Shown piece after piece: positions 17,377-26,365 of a stretch of 64,000 bases of DNA. The translations under genes were made by a program, and so were the position numbers. The stretch comes from Exiguobacterium qingdaonense (lineage in GTDB: Bacteria; Bacillota; Bacilli; Exiguobacteriales; Exiguobacteriaceae): the NCBI RefSeq assembly GCF_018617855.1, contig NZ_JACSKY010000003.1, positions 186,001 to 250,000 on the forward strand, given 5' to 3'. Each line of letters opens with the position of its first letter. Positions within the stretch are counted from its first letter, which is position 1. The notes under the pieces were generated by a model. The model did no database searches. It worked only from the letters and a program-made list of their open reading frames with translations, and was not told the DNA's origin.

Positions 17377-19035
17377 ATGGAAATCAGAAATTTTTCAGCG
17401 AAAGATCGAGCGAAACGATATGAGCAACTGACAAGCGAACATCATGATGTTCTTGTTGTTGGAGGCGGAATCACTGGAGCTGGAATTGCGCTTGATGCGT
17501 CGTCTCGCGGGATGAAGACGGCAGTTCTTGAGATGCAAGACTTCGCAGCCGGGACATCGAGTCGCTCGACAAAACTTGTTCATGGGGGCCTCCGTTATTT
17601 GAAGCAATTCGAAGTGGCGCTCGTCGCAGAAGTCGGGAAAGAGCGGGCGATCGTCTATGAGAATGGCCCACACGTCACGGTCCCGGAACAGATGCTCCTC
17701 CCGATGCATAAAGGAGGCACGTTCGGACCGTTATCGACAGCAGTCGGGCTCATGGTATATGACTTCCTCGCAGGTGTGAAACGCGCTGAACGTCGCATCA
17801 TGCTCAAACCAGATGAAGTAATCAAAAAGGCGCCACTCGTGAAAAAAGATGATTTAGTCGGTGGCGGTTATTATGTCGAGTATCGGACGGATGATGCACG
17901 AATGACGATTGAAGTGGCGAAAGAAGCGGCGAACCACGGTGCCCTTCTCATGAACTACGCCAAAGTAACAGGGTTGATTTACGAGAACGGCAAGGTCGCC
18001 GGTGTACACGTCGAAGACCAGATTGACGGGTCGACTTATGACGTCTATGCGAAAAAAATCATCAACGCGACCGGTCCATGGGTCGATGAGTTACGAGAAG
18101 AAGATCAATCAAAAAAAGGAAAGCAGCTTCGCCTCACAAAAGGGATTCACCTTGTGATTGACCAATCGAAGTTCCCACTTAAACAAGCGATTTACTTCGA
18201 CACACCAGACGGTCGGATGATTTTTGCCATTCCGCGTGGGAATAAAGCATACGTCGGTACGACGGACACGTTCTTTGATAAGAACAAAGCACATCCTCGC
18301 ATGACGACAGAAGATCGTGATTATTTGTTGGAAGCCATCCATTACATGTTCCCGGATGTCACCGTCACGGAAGATGATGTGGAATCAAGTTGGGCCGGGA
18401 TTCGCCCATTGATTTATGAAGAAGGGAAAGACCCATCTGAGATTTCGCGTAAAGATGAAATCTGGCAATCGGATAGTGGTCTCATTACAATCGCTGGGGG
18501 GAAACTGACGGGCTATCGTAAAATGTCAGAAACCGTCGTTGACCTTGTCGCAAAACTGTTGAAGGAAGAAGCGGGTGTCGTCTACTTGTCGAGCCGGACG
18601 AAGCATATGCCGATGTCAGGTGGACATGTCGGGGGATCGAAAGGTTTCAAAGACTTCCTCGAGAAAAAGACGAAAGAACTTCAAAACCACGGTCTCGACG
18701 AAAGTCACGCAGAAGAACTCGTCCGCTTATACGGATCGAACATTGACCGTGTCATCGAGCGGATGGACTCGAACGCATATGACCTACCGGAAATCGTCTA
18801 TGCGCAGTTGATTTATGGCATTGAAGAAGAGTCGGTCGTCCGTGCCATCGACTTCTTGATTCGCCGGACAGGTGCGATGTTCTTTGACATCGACTTCGTA
18901 CGTCAATATAAAGAAGGAATCCTTCGTTTGATGACAGACGTGTTCAAATGGTCAGATGAGCGTCTAAACGAAGAACGAGAAGAAGTCGAGAAGGAAATTG
19001 AAATCGCGGTCGTTCCGGTCGTTGTCGAATCATAA
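17377..19035 (+). CDS. glpD: Aerobic glycerol-3-phosphate dehydrogenase
   Basis: 552 residues. Membrane-associated FAD enzyme oxidising glycerol-3-phosphate to dihydroxyacetone phosphate and reducing quinone. FAD-binding GGGITGAGIALDASSRG near residues 29-45, the TSSRSTKLVHGGLRYL motif (about 63-77), substrate-binding IFAIPRGNKAYVGTTDT and GAGIRPL-like WAGIRPLI, then IAGGKLTGYRKM, with the C-terminal helical DAO_C domain. Length is the family norm. Single gene with its own regulated leader and a strong terminator. Confidence 0.97.
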   Translation: MEIRNFSAKDRAKRYEQLTSEHHDVLVVGGGITGAGIALDASSRGMKTAVLEMQDFAAGTSSRSTKLVHGGLRYLKQFEVALVAEVGKERAIVYENGPHVTVPEQMLLPMHKGGTFGPLSTAVGLMVYDFLAGVKRAERRIMLKPDEVIKKAPLVKKDDLVGGGYYVEYRTDDARMTIEVAKEAANHGALLMNYAKVTGLIYENGKVAGVHVEDQIDGSTYDVYAKKIINATGPWVDELREEDQSKKGKQLRLTKGIHLVIDQSKFPLKQAIYFDTPDGRMIFAIPRGNKAYVGTTDTFFDKNKAHPRMTTEDRDYLLEAIHYMFPDVTVTEDDVESSWAGIRPLIYEEGKDPSEISRKDEIWQSDSGLITIAGGKLTGYRKMSETVVDLVAKLLKEEAGVVYLSSRTKHMPMSGGHVGGSKGFKDFLEKKTKELQNHGLDESHAEELVRLYGSNIDRVIERMDSNAYDLPEIVYAQLIYGIEEESVVRAIDFLIRRTGAMFFDIDFVRQYKEGILRLMTDVFKWSDERLNEEREEVEKEIEIAVVPVVVES

Positions 19036-19053
19036 TGTATGCCGCGTCACCGA

Positions 19054-19087
19054 AGAGGCTCATTCTGAAAAGGGTGAGCCTCTTTTT
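19054..19087 (+). terminator. glpD terminator
   Basis: AGAGGCTCA pairs with TGAGCCTCT, followed by TTTTTG. Confidence 0.9.
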
Positions 19088-19157
19088 GCGTAATGGTTTC
19101 ATCGATTCGGAATAACGGTATACTTCATAATAACTCTCAAGTTGAAGGAGAACTTTC

Positions 19158-19517
19158 ATGAAACGAAATCTAATCGCCGTGTTGATCATCGGCGTGATAT
19201 TAGTGCTTGGTTGGCGTTATGTCGATCCGAATCGATTGCTGGCAGATGTATATTACGTTAAAGTTCCGAGTGCTGAAATGGCGACAAACGTGTCGGACGG
19301 TTATCGTTATGATCTCATTGGATACGATGAGGAGAGAAAGAAACGACCTTTAGCGATTACGACACCTTCTCTCTTACCTGAAGGGGACTATTTGAAAGTG
19401 TATGTGAGAGAGGAAAATCCTGAAGTGACGGACTATGAACGGGTGAATGCGTTAGAAGTACCTGAACAGTTGAAGGAAGAACAAGAGGGAGACGATTCCG
19501 AGTCATCGTTCCCATAA
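19158..19517 (+). CDS. YxeA-like (DUF1093) secreted or membrane-anchored small protein
   Basis: 119 residues. Hydrophobic residues 5-19 act as a signal or anchor. The extracytoplasmic part follows the YxeA family: YYVKVPSAE, then GYRYDLIGYDEERKKRPL and LPEGDYLKVYVRE, an OB-like beta barrel, ending in an acidic Ser/Glu tail. The function is unknown; YxeA itself has none assigned. Ribosome site AAGGAGAA. Stands alone between the glpD terminator and the Spo0F-like gene. Confidence 0.75.
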   Translation: MKRNLIAVLIIGVILVLGWRYVDPNRLLADVYYVKVPSAEMATNVSDGYRYDLIGYDEERKKRPLAITTPSLLPEGDYLKVYVREENPEVTDYERVNALEVPEQLKEEQEGDDSESSFP

Positions 19518-19607
19518 TTTTAAAGAGAGGCGTCGCACAAAAAAGATGAGTTTGGTAAGGTTGAATTGTTTGAATATGGAAAATGAGGTATGAAAGAAGG
19601 GACATGC

Positions 19608-19967
19608 ATGTCACGGATGTTAATCGCAGATGACCAGGATGGGATTCGTACGATGCTCGCGCAAGTGTTCACGAACATGGGTGTGGAAGTGGATACGGCA
19701 GAAGACGGGATTAGCGCTTGGGAATATTTAGAGCAAGCACAATACGATTTGGTATTGCTCGATATGAATATGCCTCGCATGTTTGGTCACGAAGTGTTGC
19801 GCCGAATGCGTGAGGAGAAGTTGGAAACACCTGTTATGATTATGACGGCTTTCGGAGAAGAAGCGGTGATTGAAGAGGTCCGTCGACTCGGGATTACGGC
19901 ACAATTTGAGAAACCGTTCAATATTTATGGAATGATTGAAAAAGTGAAGGAAGTCTTAAACATTTGA
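19608..19967 (+). CDS. spo0F: Spo0F-like single-domain response regulator
   Basis: 119 residues, one receiver domain and no output domain. Acidic pocket Asp8-Asp9, phosphoacceptor Asp52 in LVLLDMNMP, Thr in IMTAFGE and Lys in FEKPF. The N-terminus LIADDQDGIR matches Spo0F (LIVDDQYGIR) closely and the C-terminus FEKPFNIYGMIEKV matches FAKPFDIDEI. Gene position immediately before fbaA is that of Bacillus spo0F. In Bacillus this protein relays phosphate from KinA to Spo0B; other sporulation genes expected nearby are missing, so here it may serve another phosphorelay. Start chosen for AGAAGGG six bases upstream; an ATG 18 bases earlier is less likely. Confidence 0.85.
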   Translation: MSRMLIADDQDGIRTMLAQVFTNMGVEVDTAEDGISAWEYLEQAQYDLVLLDMNMPRMFGHEVLRRMREEKLETPVMIMTAFGEEAVIEEVRRLGITAQFEKPFNIYGMIEKVKEVLNI

Positions 19968-19989
19968 CATTTCGTCACGAAGATGACAT

Positions 19990-20004
19990 ATGTAAACGCT
20001 TGCG
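19990..20004 (+). promoter_or_regulatory. cre-like site upstream of fbaA
   Basis: ATGTAAACGCTTGCG matches the CcpA consensus WTGNAANCGNWNNCW except for the last base. It lies 51 bases before the fbaA -10 TATAAT (20055-20060). An upstream site could mean CcpA activation, or regulation of the preceding gene; the role is not determined. Confidence 0.45.
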
Positions 20005-20128
20005 TCAAGCCATTTCTATGCCCGAATAGCATAGGCACACGTTTTTTGGTGTGTTATAATGTTAACGAATTGCACGAAGGGAATTTTCCTAAACGTGTAT
20101 AATAGCGAACAGACAGGAGGATGTCATT

Positions 20129-20983
20129 ATGCCATTAGTATCAATGACAGAAATGCTTAATAAAGCATTCGAAGGCAAGTATGCAGTCGGCCAATTCAAC
20201 ATTAACAACCTCGAGTGGACGCAAGCGATTCTTCGCGCTGCGGAAGACGAGAAATCACCAGTAATCCTCGGTGTATCAGAAGGTGCAGCGAAGTACATGG
20301 GTGGCTTCACAACAGTTGTCAAAATGGTTGAAGGTCTCATGCACGACTACAACATCACTGTTCCAGTTGCAATCCACCTTGACCACGGTTCTTCATTCGA
20401 CAAGTGTAAAGCAGCGATCGACGCTGGTTTCACATCAGTCATGATCGACGGTTCACACCACCCGATCGACGAAAACGTCGAAATGACGAAACAAGTTGTC
20501 GAGTACGCGCACGCTAAAGGTGCTTCTGTTGAGGCAGAAGTCGGTACAGTTGGCGGCGAAGAAGACGGCGTTGTCGGTGGCGTACAATATGCTGACCTTG
20601 AAGAGTGTGTACGCGTTGTTAAAGAAGCGAAAGTAGATGCACTCGCTGCAGCACTCGGTTCTGTACACGGCGAATACCAAGGCGAGCCAAAACTCGGCTT
20701 CAAAGAGATGGAAGAAATCGCGGAAGCGACACAAACTCCACTCGTTCTTCACGGCGGTTCAGGGATTCCTGAGCACCAAATCAAAAAAGCAATCGAGCTC
20801 GGCCACAGCAAAATCAACGTCAACACAGAGTGCCAACAAGAGTGGACTCGTGCGGTACGTGAGAAAGTCGCTGCCGATGCAAAAGTATATGACCCACGTA
20901 AAATCATCGGACCTGGTATCGAAGCGATCTATAACGTCGTTACTGGTAAGATGCGTGAGTTTGGTTCAAGCAACCAAGCGTAA
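20129..20983 (+). CDS. fbaA: Class II fructose-1,6-bisphosphate aldolase
   Basis: 284 residues. Zn-dependent cleavage of fructose-1,6-bisphosphate to DHAP and glyceraldehyde-3-phosphate in glycolysis, and the reverse in gluconeogenesis. Metal and substrate motifs include the pair of His in [42 protein letters not shown] and [15 protein letters not shown] is near the C-terminus. Codon choice is strongly biased and differs from neighbours (fewer CGT/GTC-rich rare variants), as expected of a highly expressed gene. Good promoter TATAAT at 20055-20060 and site AGGAGG. Own terminator. Confidence 0.98.
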   Translation: MPLVSMTEMLNKAFEGKYAVGQFNINNLEWTQAILRAAEDEKSPVILGVSEGAAKYMGGFTTVVKMVEGLMHDYNITVPVAIHLDHGSSFDKCKAAIDAGFTSVMIDGSHHPIDENVEMTKQVVEYAHAKGASVEAEVGTVGGEEDGVVGGVQYADLEECVRVVKEAKVDALAAALGSVHGEYQGEPKLGFKEMEEIAEATQTPLVLHGGSGIPEHQIKKAIELGHSKINVNTECQQEWTRAVREKVAADAKVYDPRKIIGPGIEAIYNVVTGKMREFGSSNQA

Positions 20984-20992
20984 TCCTGTTTG

Positions 20993-21025
20993 GAAAAGTC
21001 GGTTCTCTCAAGAGGGCCGACTTTT
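20993..21025 (+). terminator. fbaA terminator
   Basis: Stem AAAAGTCGGTTCTCT / AGAGGGCCGACTTTT with a CA loop and two G-U pairs, then T-tract. Confidence 0.9.
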
Positions 21026-21102
21026 TGTATTTTCCTTTGCCACGCTCCACTGAATCAGACAAAGGGTGTAGTAATTCGTTTCGTCTTTCCTCATAATAGA
21101 GA

Positions 21103-21117
21103 TTGTAAGCGATCACA
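21103..21117 (+). promoter_or_regulatory. cre site in the transaldolase leader
   Basis: TTGTAAGCGATCACA matches the CcpA consensus WTGNAANCGNWNNCW at every specified base. It lies between a CATAAT element (21092-21097) and the start codon at 21137, a position where CcpA-HPr(Ser-P) binding usually blocks transcription. Confidence 0.75.
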
Positions 21118-21136
21118 AAATAAGGAGGAGACACAT

Positions 21137-21787
21137 ATGCGTTTTTTCATTGACACAGCAAATGTGGAAGACATCAAACAAGCTCATCAAATGGGCGTTA
21201 TCGGAGGCGTGACGACGAATCCGTCGCTCGTCGCCAAAGAAGGTGTCGACTTCCATACAAGACTTCGTGAAATCTGTGAGATCGTCGGGGATCTTTCAGT
21301 CAGTGCGGAAGTTATTGCACTCGATGCATCGGGTATGGTGGAAGAAGGAAAGGAACTTGCTGCTATCGCGCCGAATATTACGGTGAAGGTACCGATGACA
21401 CCAGCAGGAATGGAAGCGGTAAAACAGTTCAAAGAGCTCGGGATCAAGACGAACGTCACGCTCATCTTTAACGCGAACCAGGCGTTGCTCGCAGCACGTG
21501 CCGGCGCATCGTACGTTTCTCCATTCATCGGACGTTTGGATGACATCGGTCAGGATGGACTCGACCTCGTCGAGACGATTGCCAACATCTTTGCGATTCA
21601 TGGCATCGAGACAGAGATTATCGCGGCATCTGTGCGTCACCCGGTTCACGTGACGAAAGCCGCTCTCCTCGGGGCCGACATTGCGACAGTCCCTTACAAA
21701 GTCATCGAACAAATGATGAAACATCCGCTCACAGACAAAGGTATTGAGCAGTTTTTAGCGGATTGGAACAACGCTCAATCCAAATAA
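21137..21787 (+). CDS. tal: Transaldolase / fructose-6-phosphate aldolase family
   Basis: 216 residues, the short single-domain TalC/FSA type ([29 protein letters not shown]; Schiff-base Lys in [36 protein letters not shown]). Transfers a dihydroxyacetone unit between sugar phosphates in the non-oxidative pentose phosphate pathway, or acts as fructose-6-phosphate aldolase; the sequence alone does not separate these. The start has AAGGAGG seven bases upstream; the longer open frame upstream overlaps the fbaA terminator and is not coding. A perfect cre site lies in its leader. Same position as B. subtilis ywjH. Confidence 0.95.
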   Translation: MRFFIDTANVEDIKQAHQMGVIGGVTTNPSLVAKEGVDFHTRLREICEIVGDLSVSAEVIALDASGMVEEGKELAAIAPNITVKVPMTPAGMEAVKQFKELGIKTNVTLIFNANQALLAARAGASYVSPFIGRLDDIGQDGLDLVETIANIFAIHGIETEIIAASVRHPVHVTKAALLGADIATVPYKVIEQMMKHPLTDKGIEQFLADWNNAQSK

Positions 21788-21814
21788 GTCCGTCGTAGAA
21801 AGGTTTTGATCAGC

Positions 21815-23071
21815 GTGGAAATTCTCCATATCGTTGGGCAGCAAAAATTAGAAGGAACCGTCGAGATTAGCGGGGCAAAGCAAAGTGCCCTCCCTTGCCT
21901 TGTGGCGGCACTTCTCACGGAAGAGTCGGTGACGATTGAAAACGTCCCGATGATCGAGGATGTAGAAGTGATGGTCAACTTGTTACGAGAGTTAGGAGTT
22001 CGAGTGGAACGTGATGGCGAACGGATGTCCATTCATTCGAATGAAGCGGTTGCGATGCCTCTTCTCGGCTCCGAAACGCGCAAAGTTCGTGCCGCTGTCT
22101 ATTTACTCGGGGTCTTCGCCGCCCGCTTCGGAAAAGGAGCGGTCGGGCTTCCTGGAGGATATGCGATTGGTCCACGACCGATTGATTTACATTTGAAAGC
22201 GTTGGAACGTCTCGGCATTCGTGTCGAAAATGAATCTGGTTTGTATCACGTCCGCGTCGATGAACTTGTCGGGAATCGAATTTATTTGGATTTGCGGTCG
22301 TTTGGGGCAACCGTAAGTGCGATGCTCGCCGCGGTCTTGGCGAAAGGGACGACGGTCATCGAAAATGCGGCCTGTGACCCTGAAGTCGTCGATGTGGCCA
22401 CGATGCTCACATCGATGGGGGCTCATGTGAGCGGGGCCGGTACGGACGAGATCCGCATCAAAGGGGTGGAGCGACTACACGGATGTACCCATACATTGAT
22501 TCCGGATCGTCTCGAGGCAGGGACGTTCATGATGTTCGGTGCGGTATCCGGTAACGTGACTGTGCAACCAGTCATTCCGACTCACCTTGAAGGGGTTATT
22601 CAAAAACTGTTGGATTTCGGAGCGGACGTGGAAGTCGGCGAGGAATCCGTCACTGTCATAGCGAATGAATTCATGCCGACGGACATTCGGGTGTTCCATT
22701 ATTCAGGCTATCCGAGTGACTTGCAACCGATCATGTCAGCAGCCTTGTTGAAAGCCGATGGAACGAGCATCGTCACGGATAAACTGTATCCCCAACGATT
22801 CAGGCACATTGCCGAGATGCGTCGAATGAATGCACAAATCACACTCGAAGACGCTTCGGCCGTGATTCGTGGGGGAAACGATTTGGCAAACGCAGAAATG
22901 GAATGTACAGACGCGCGGAGTGCGGCGGCACTTGTCCTATCTGCGACTCAAGCATCAGGAGAGTCGACGTTGCTTCACGCAGAACGACTACACGATTCAT
23001 ATGTCGACTTCGTCGGCAAACTAAAACAACTCGGTGCGCTCGTTTGGGTAGAGGAACACACCGAGGGATAA
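21815..23071 (+). CDS. MurA paralogue (MurZ position) lacking the catalytic cysteine
   Basis: 418 residues, full-length EPSP-synthase-like double domain. Position between transaldolase and glpX is that of B. subtilis murZ (murAB). UDP-N-acetylglucosamine enolpyruvyl transferases use Lys22, Asn23, Cys115, Arg120, Asp305 and Arg397 (E. coli numbers). Here Lys22 is kept but Asn23 is Gln (GAKQSAL), the Cys115 position is Tyr116 ([13 protein letters not shown]), Asp305 is kept in YPSDLQ, and HIDRGY is replaced by RLHDSY, losing Arg397. The enolpyruvyl product and fosfomycin adduct chemistry are therefore doubtful. The normal MurA is at 50694. GTG start (GAAAGG 11 bases upstream) keeps Lys22 in register; a TTG nine bases earlier is possible. 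Confidence 0.88.
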   Translation: MEILHIVGQQKLEGTVEISGAKQSALPCLVAALLTEESVTIENVPMIEDVEVMVNLLRELGVRVERDGERMSIHSNEAVAMPLLGSETRKVRAAVYLLGVFAARFGKGAVGLPGGYAIGPRPIDLHLKALERLGIRVENESGLYHVRVDELVGNRIYLDLRSFGATVSAMLAAVLAKGTTVIENAACDPEVVDVATMLTSMGAHVSGAGTDEIRIKGVERLHGCTHTLIPDRLEAGTFMMFGAVSGNVTVQPVIPTHLEGVIQKLLDFGADVEVGEESVTVIANEFMPTDIRVFHYSGYPSDLQPIMSAALLKADGTSIVTDKLYPQRFRHIAEMRRMNAQITLEDASAVIRGGNDLANAEMECTDARSAAALVLSATQASGESTLLHAERLHDSYVDFVGKLKQLGALVWVEEHTEG

Positions 23072-23085
23072 AGGGGAGATTTCGG

Positions 23086-24057
23086 GTGGAACGAAGTTTA
23101 TCGATGGAACTGGTCCGGGTCACAGAAGCAGCAGCACTTGCTTCAGCCCGATGGATGGGACGGGGTTTAAAGGTCGAGGCAGATGATGCAGCGACGACGG
23201 CGATGCGCGATGTGTTTGATACGATTCCGATGAAAGGGATTGTCGTCATCGGAGAAGGAGAAATGGACGAGGCCCCGATGCTTTATATCGGAGAAAAGGT
23301 CGGTAATGGCTATGGCTCACGTCTCGATGTCGCAGTCGATCCGTTAGAAGGAACAAACATCGTAGCGACAGGGACATGGGGAGCCCTCGCGGTCCTTGCG
23401 GTCGCGGACGCGGGAGATCTCCTTCACGCACCGGATATGTATATGGAAAAAATCGCGGTCGGACCCGAAGCGGCGGGTCTCGTCAGTCTCGACAACTCGA
23501 TTGAAGAGAACATTGAAATCGTGGCGAAGGCGAAGAAGAAAAACGTGGAAGATGTCGTCGTGACGATTTTACATCGGGACCGACATGAAGAGATGATTCA
23601 ACGCGTCCGGGCAACCGGTGCACGAATCAAGTTGATTCCAGATGGGGATGTCGCGGCGGCCATCAATACGGCCTTCCCGAAAACAGGCGTCGATTTATTA
23701 CTTGGTTCTGGTGGAGCCCCAGAAGGCGTCATCGCAGCGGTCGCGATGAAGTGTTTAGGTGGAGATTTCCAAGGACGGTTGCTCCCGGAAGATGAGGCGC
23801 AGAAACAACGTTGCCATGACATGGGAATCGAGGACACCGATCGCATTCTTTTACTGAATGATTTGGTGAAAGGTGAGGATTGTATCTTTGCGGCGACGGG
23901 TGTCACAGATGGTGAATTATTGCGTGGCGTTCAATTCACATCGCAAGGTGGACAGACGCATTCCGTCGTCATGCGAGCCAAGTCTGGTACAGTTCGCTTC
24001 GTCGAAGGGAATCACTCCCTGAAGAAAAAACCAAAAATGGTCATGAAACCGGAATGA
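23086..24057 (+). CDS. glpX: Class II fructose-1,6-bisphosphatase
   Basis: 323 residues, GTG start with AAGGGGAG seven bases upstream. Gluconeogenic removal of the 1-phosphate of fructose-1,6-bisphosphate. GlpX signatures: [27 protein letters not shown], the metal site [22 protein letters not shown] and [12 protein letters not shown]. Starts 14 bases after the MurA paralogue and is likely co-transcribed with it, the same pair as in B. subtilis (murZ-ywjI). With fbaA and transaldolase upstream, the locus handles fructose-bisphosphate and pentose phosphates. Own terminator. Confidence 0.97.
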   Translation: MERSLSMELVRVTEAAALASARWMGRGLKVEADDAATTAMRDVFDTIPMKGIVVIGEGEMDEAPMLYIGEKVGNGYGSRLDVAVDPLEGTNIVATGTWGALAVLAVADAGDLLHAPDMYMEKIAVGPEAAGLVSLDNSIEENIEIVAKAKKKNVEDVVVTILHRDRHEEMIQRVRATGARIKLIPDGDVAAAINTAFPKTGVDLLLGSGGAPEGVIAAVAMKCLGGDFQGRLLPEDEAQKQRCHDMGIEDTDRILLLNDLVKGEDCIFAATGVTDGELLRGVQFTSQGGQTHSVVMRAKSGTVRFVEGNHSLKKKPKMVMKPE

Positions 24058-24061
24058 CTCG

Positions 24062-24094
24062 AAACCGTGGACGTGCAGACGTTCACGGTTTTTT
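24062..24094 (+). terminator. glpX terminator
   Basis: AACCGTGGACGT pairs with ACGTTCACGGTT (one G-T wobble) around GCAG, then TTTT. Confidence 0.88.
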
Positions 24095-24140
24095 GATGAA
24101 TTCTCTAAAAAACGGGAATGGATAGTCAAGGAGGGGTTCG

Positions 24141-25067
24141 ATGATTGAAGTAGAGGGGCTTGTAAAAACATTTAAGGATGTTTCGGCGGTCGGAGGCGTT
24201 TCATTCTCTGTAAAAGAAGGAGAAATCTTTGCGTTTTTAGGACCGAACGGTGCAGGGAAATCGACGACGGTCCAAATGTTGACCACGCTCGTTCGACCAA
24301 CGTCCGGAATGGCACGGGTCAACGGCTATGATGTCGTCAAACGAGAAAAAGAGGTCCGCTTGTCGATTGGTGTCGCCTTACAGGAAACGGGCATCGACAA
24401 AGTATTGACGGGGCGTGAGTTACTCGTCTTACAAGGTCGCCTGTTCAAGATGTCAAGGGAGGAGGCTGAACATCGGGCGAACGAACTGCTCAAAGTTGTG
24501 TCACTGACCGATGCAGCCGACCGTCGAAGTGGCACGTACTCTGGAGGGATGCGCCGACGTCTCGATTTGGCGCTCACGCTCGTCCATCGCCCGACCGTTC
24601 TATTTTTAGACGAACCGACGACCGGCTTAGACCCGGCAAGTCGAGTTGAGATTTGGAATGAAGTACGTCGATTGAACCGAGAGTTCGGCACGACGATTTT
24701 TTTAACGACTCAGTATTTAGAAGAGGCGGACGAATTGGCTGACCGAATCGCTATCATCCATCATGGCAAGATTGTGAGTGAAGGCACGCCAGAGGAATTG
24801 AAGCAACTCGTCGGGGGTGAGACGGTCGCGATGGATTTTTCAAATGAGTCAGAGGCAGCAACTGTAGCCTCGCATTTTGGAACGACTGCGAATGGCACTC
24901 ACGTGGCGTTCGAGTTGCGCAACGTGACCTTGACTGAAATTGTACGGGCATTAGATGAACAAAAGCTACAACCAGAGCGCTTGACCGTGAAACAACCATC
25001 GCTTGATGACGTGTTTTTAAAAGTGACGGGTGAGTCGTATGAAGGGGGTGAGATTCATGTGGACTGA
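24141..25067 (+). CDS. ABC exporter ATP-binding subunit (DrrA-like)
   Basis: 308 residues. Walker A GPNGAGKST (residues about 35-43), Q-loop ALQETG, signature YSGGMRRRLDLAL, Walker B TVLFLDEPTTGLDP and the H-loop replaced by Gln (LTTQYLEEADELAD), a substitution usual in DrrA/NatA-type exporters. The C-terminal 80 residues form the DUF4162-like extension found in this group. Drives export by the permease encoded next, which overlaps its 3' end by 11 bases. Likely substrates are drugs, lipids or Na+; none can be chosen from sequence. Confidence 0.93.
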   Translation: MIEVEGLVKTFKDVSAVGGVSFSVKEGEIFAFLGPNGAGKSTTVQMLTTLVRPTSGMARVNGYDVVKREKEVRLSIGVALQETGIDKVLTGRELLVLQGRLFKMSREEAEHRANELLKVVSLTDAADRRSGTYSGGMRRRLDLALTLVHRPTVLFLDEPTTGLDPASRVEIWNEVRRLNREFGTTIFLTTQYLEEADELADRIAIIHHGKIVSEGTPEELKQLVGGETVAMDFSNESEAATVASHFGTTANGTHVAFELRNVTLTEIVRALDEQKLQPERLTVKQPSLDDVFLKVTGESYEGGEIHVD

Positions 25068-25827
25068 AACATGGCTGTTCACAAAACGGAGTTTACTGAC
25101 GACGATTCGAAATCCGTTCTCATTTATCCCGAACTTGATCATCTCTGTATTCTTTCTACTCGTATATACGAGCGGGTTATCGAGTGTAGCCTCTCTTCCA
25201 CAATTTGAAGGGAGCGATTATTTGAATTTCATCTTACCTGTATCGATCGTGTCGGGAGCAGTCGGTGGGGCGGGTGGAACGGGACAGGCGCTCGTTCGTG
25301 ATATCGAGAGCGGGTATTTTGCACGGTTATTATTGACGCCGTCGACGCGTACGGCGATTGTGCTCGGACCGATGATAGCCGGGATGTTGCAATTGCTCGT
25401 CCAGACGTTACTCATCTTTGCCGTCGCCTTTCTTCTCGGTCTCACCATCCCTGTCGGAGTGGCTGGATTCTTCTTTACGCTCTTACTCGCAATCGGTTTC
25501 GGACTAGGGTTTGCAGGGTATTCAGTCGGAGTTGCGTTGAAGACACGGAATGCGCAAGCGGCACAGGCGGGGACGCTGTTATTCTTTCCACTCATCTTCC
25601 TGTCGACCACATTCGTGCCGAAAGAGCTGATTGAAGCCGAATGGCTAAAAGTAGCCGCGACGTACAATCCGACGACGTATATTTTTGAGGGGATGCGGGC
25701 TGTCTTGACCCAACCTGAAATCGACTGGGGTGCTCTATCGGCAGGGCTCGCGGTTGCGGGTACGATCAGTGTGGTGATGATTGTCTTTGCTGCGACGAAT
25801 GCGAGAGGGGCGCTGACACAAAAATAA
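25057..25827 (+). CDS. ABC-2 type exporter permease
   Basis: 256 residues with six membrane helices (about 22-42, 60-80, 100-125, 132-155, 165-185, 228-248). DrrB/NatB-like features: RNPFSFIPNLIISVFF at the N-terminus, DIESGYFARLLLTPSTRTAI (the coupling segment) and FVPKELIEAEWLKVAATYNPTTYIFEGMR near the C-terminus. Start ATG has AAGGGGGTGAG upstream and lies within the end of the ATPase gene, so the two subunits are translationally coupled. Together they form one exporter. Confidence 0.92.
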   Translation: MWTETWLFTKRSLLTTIRNPFSFIPNLIISVFFLLVYTSGLSSVASLPQFEGSDYLNFILPVSIVSGAVGGAGGTGQALVRDIESGYFARLLLTPSTRTAIVLGPMIAGMLQLLVQTLLIFAVAFLLGLTIPVGVAGFFFTLLLAIGFGLGFAGYSVGVALKTRNAQAAQAGTLLFFPLIFLSTTFVPKELIEAEWLKVAATYNPTTYIFEGMRAVLTQPEIDWGALSAGLAVAGTISVVMIVFAATNARGALTQK

Positions 25828-25839
25828 GGGAGGAGTTGG

Positions 25840-26346
25840 ATGCAAGAACTTTCAACAATGATTCGCATCATCTTAACTGGGATTGGAGCGTATATATCAA
25901 TCATTTTGATGTTGCGTATCTCTGGGAAACGAACGTTAGCCAAAATGAATGCGTTCGACTTTATCGTGACGGTTGCACTAGGTTCGATTTTAGCGACGAC
26001 GTTAACAAGTCAACAAACGTCATTGCTCGCAGGGCTAACGGCATTTGGAACATTGGTCGCCTTACAATATATATTGGCAAAATTGTCTAAGCGATTTACA
26101 ACGGTGAACCGAATGATTAAATCGGAACCGACGTTACTGTTTTATCGAGGGGACTATTTACGACATGATTTAAAAAAAGAGCGAATTTTAGAGATGGAAG
26201 TCATTCAAGCGATTCGTGCGAGTGGAACTCCTCTTGAACAAGTCGAGGCAGTCGTCTTAGAAACGGACGGGACATTCTCCGTACTGAAAGATTCGCGACA
26301 CGTACTAGAACACGTGAACACATCAAAAACGACTCGGTTCCAATGA
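25840..26346 (+). CDS. DUF421 (YetF-like) membrane protein
   Basis: 168 residues. Three N-terminal membrane helices (about 8-25, 38-55, 60-78) and a soluble C-terminal domain from residue 85, matching YetF/YcaP proteins: LRISGKRTLAKMNAFDFIVTVALGSILA is the family signature (GKR-L-KM..FD), followed by LLFYRGDYLRHDLKKERI and a short version of the second domain. Shorter than YetF (about 230 residues): the second half of the C-terminal domain is missing. Starts 12 bases after the permease gene, so may belong to the same transcript. Function unknown. Confidence 0.82.
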   Translation: MQELSTMIRIILTGIGAYISIILMLRISGKRTLAKMNAFDFIVTVALGSILATTLTSQQTSLLAGLTAFGTLVALQYILAKLSKRFTTVNRMIKSEPTLLFYRGDYLRHDLKKERILEMEVIQAIRASGTPLEQVEAVVLETDGTFSVLKDSRHVLEHVNTSKTTRFQ

Positions 26347-26356
26347 ACCGAGTCGT
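26325..26356 (-). terminator. Terminator for the NlpC/P60 gene at a convergent junction
   Basis: ACGACTCGGTTC pairs with GAACCGAGTCGT around CAAT. On the minus strand it runs into five T (26330-26325). The plus-strand stop codon of the YetF-like gene lies in the loop. Confidence 0.85.
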
Positions 26357-26365
26357 GACATTATA

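Noticed and set aside
25218-25943. 241-codon minus-strand frame over the ABC permease
   Set aside because: Mirror of a hydrophobic membrane protein gene with no start signal; crosses into the next gene.
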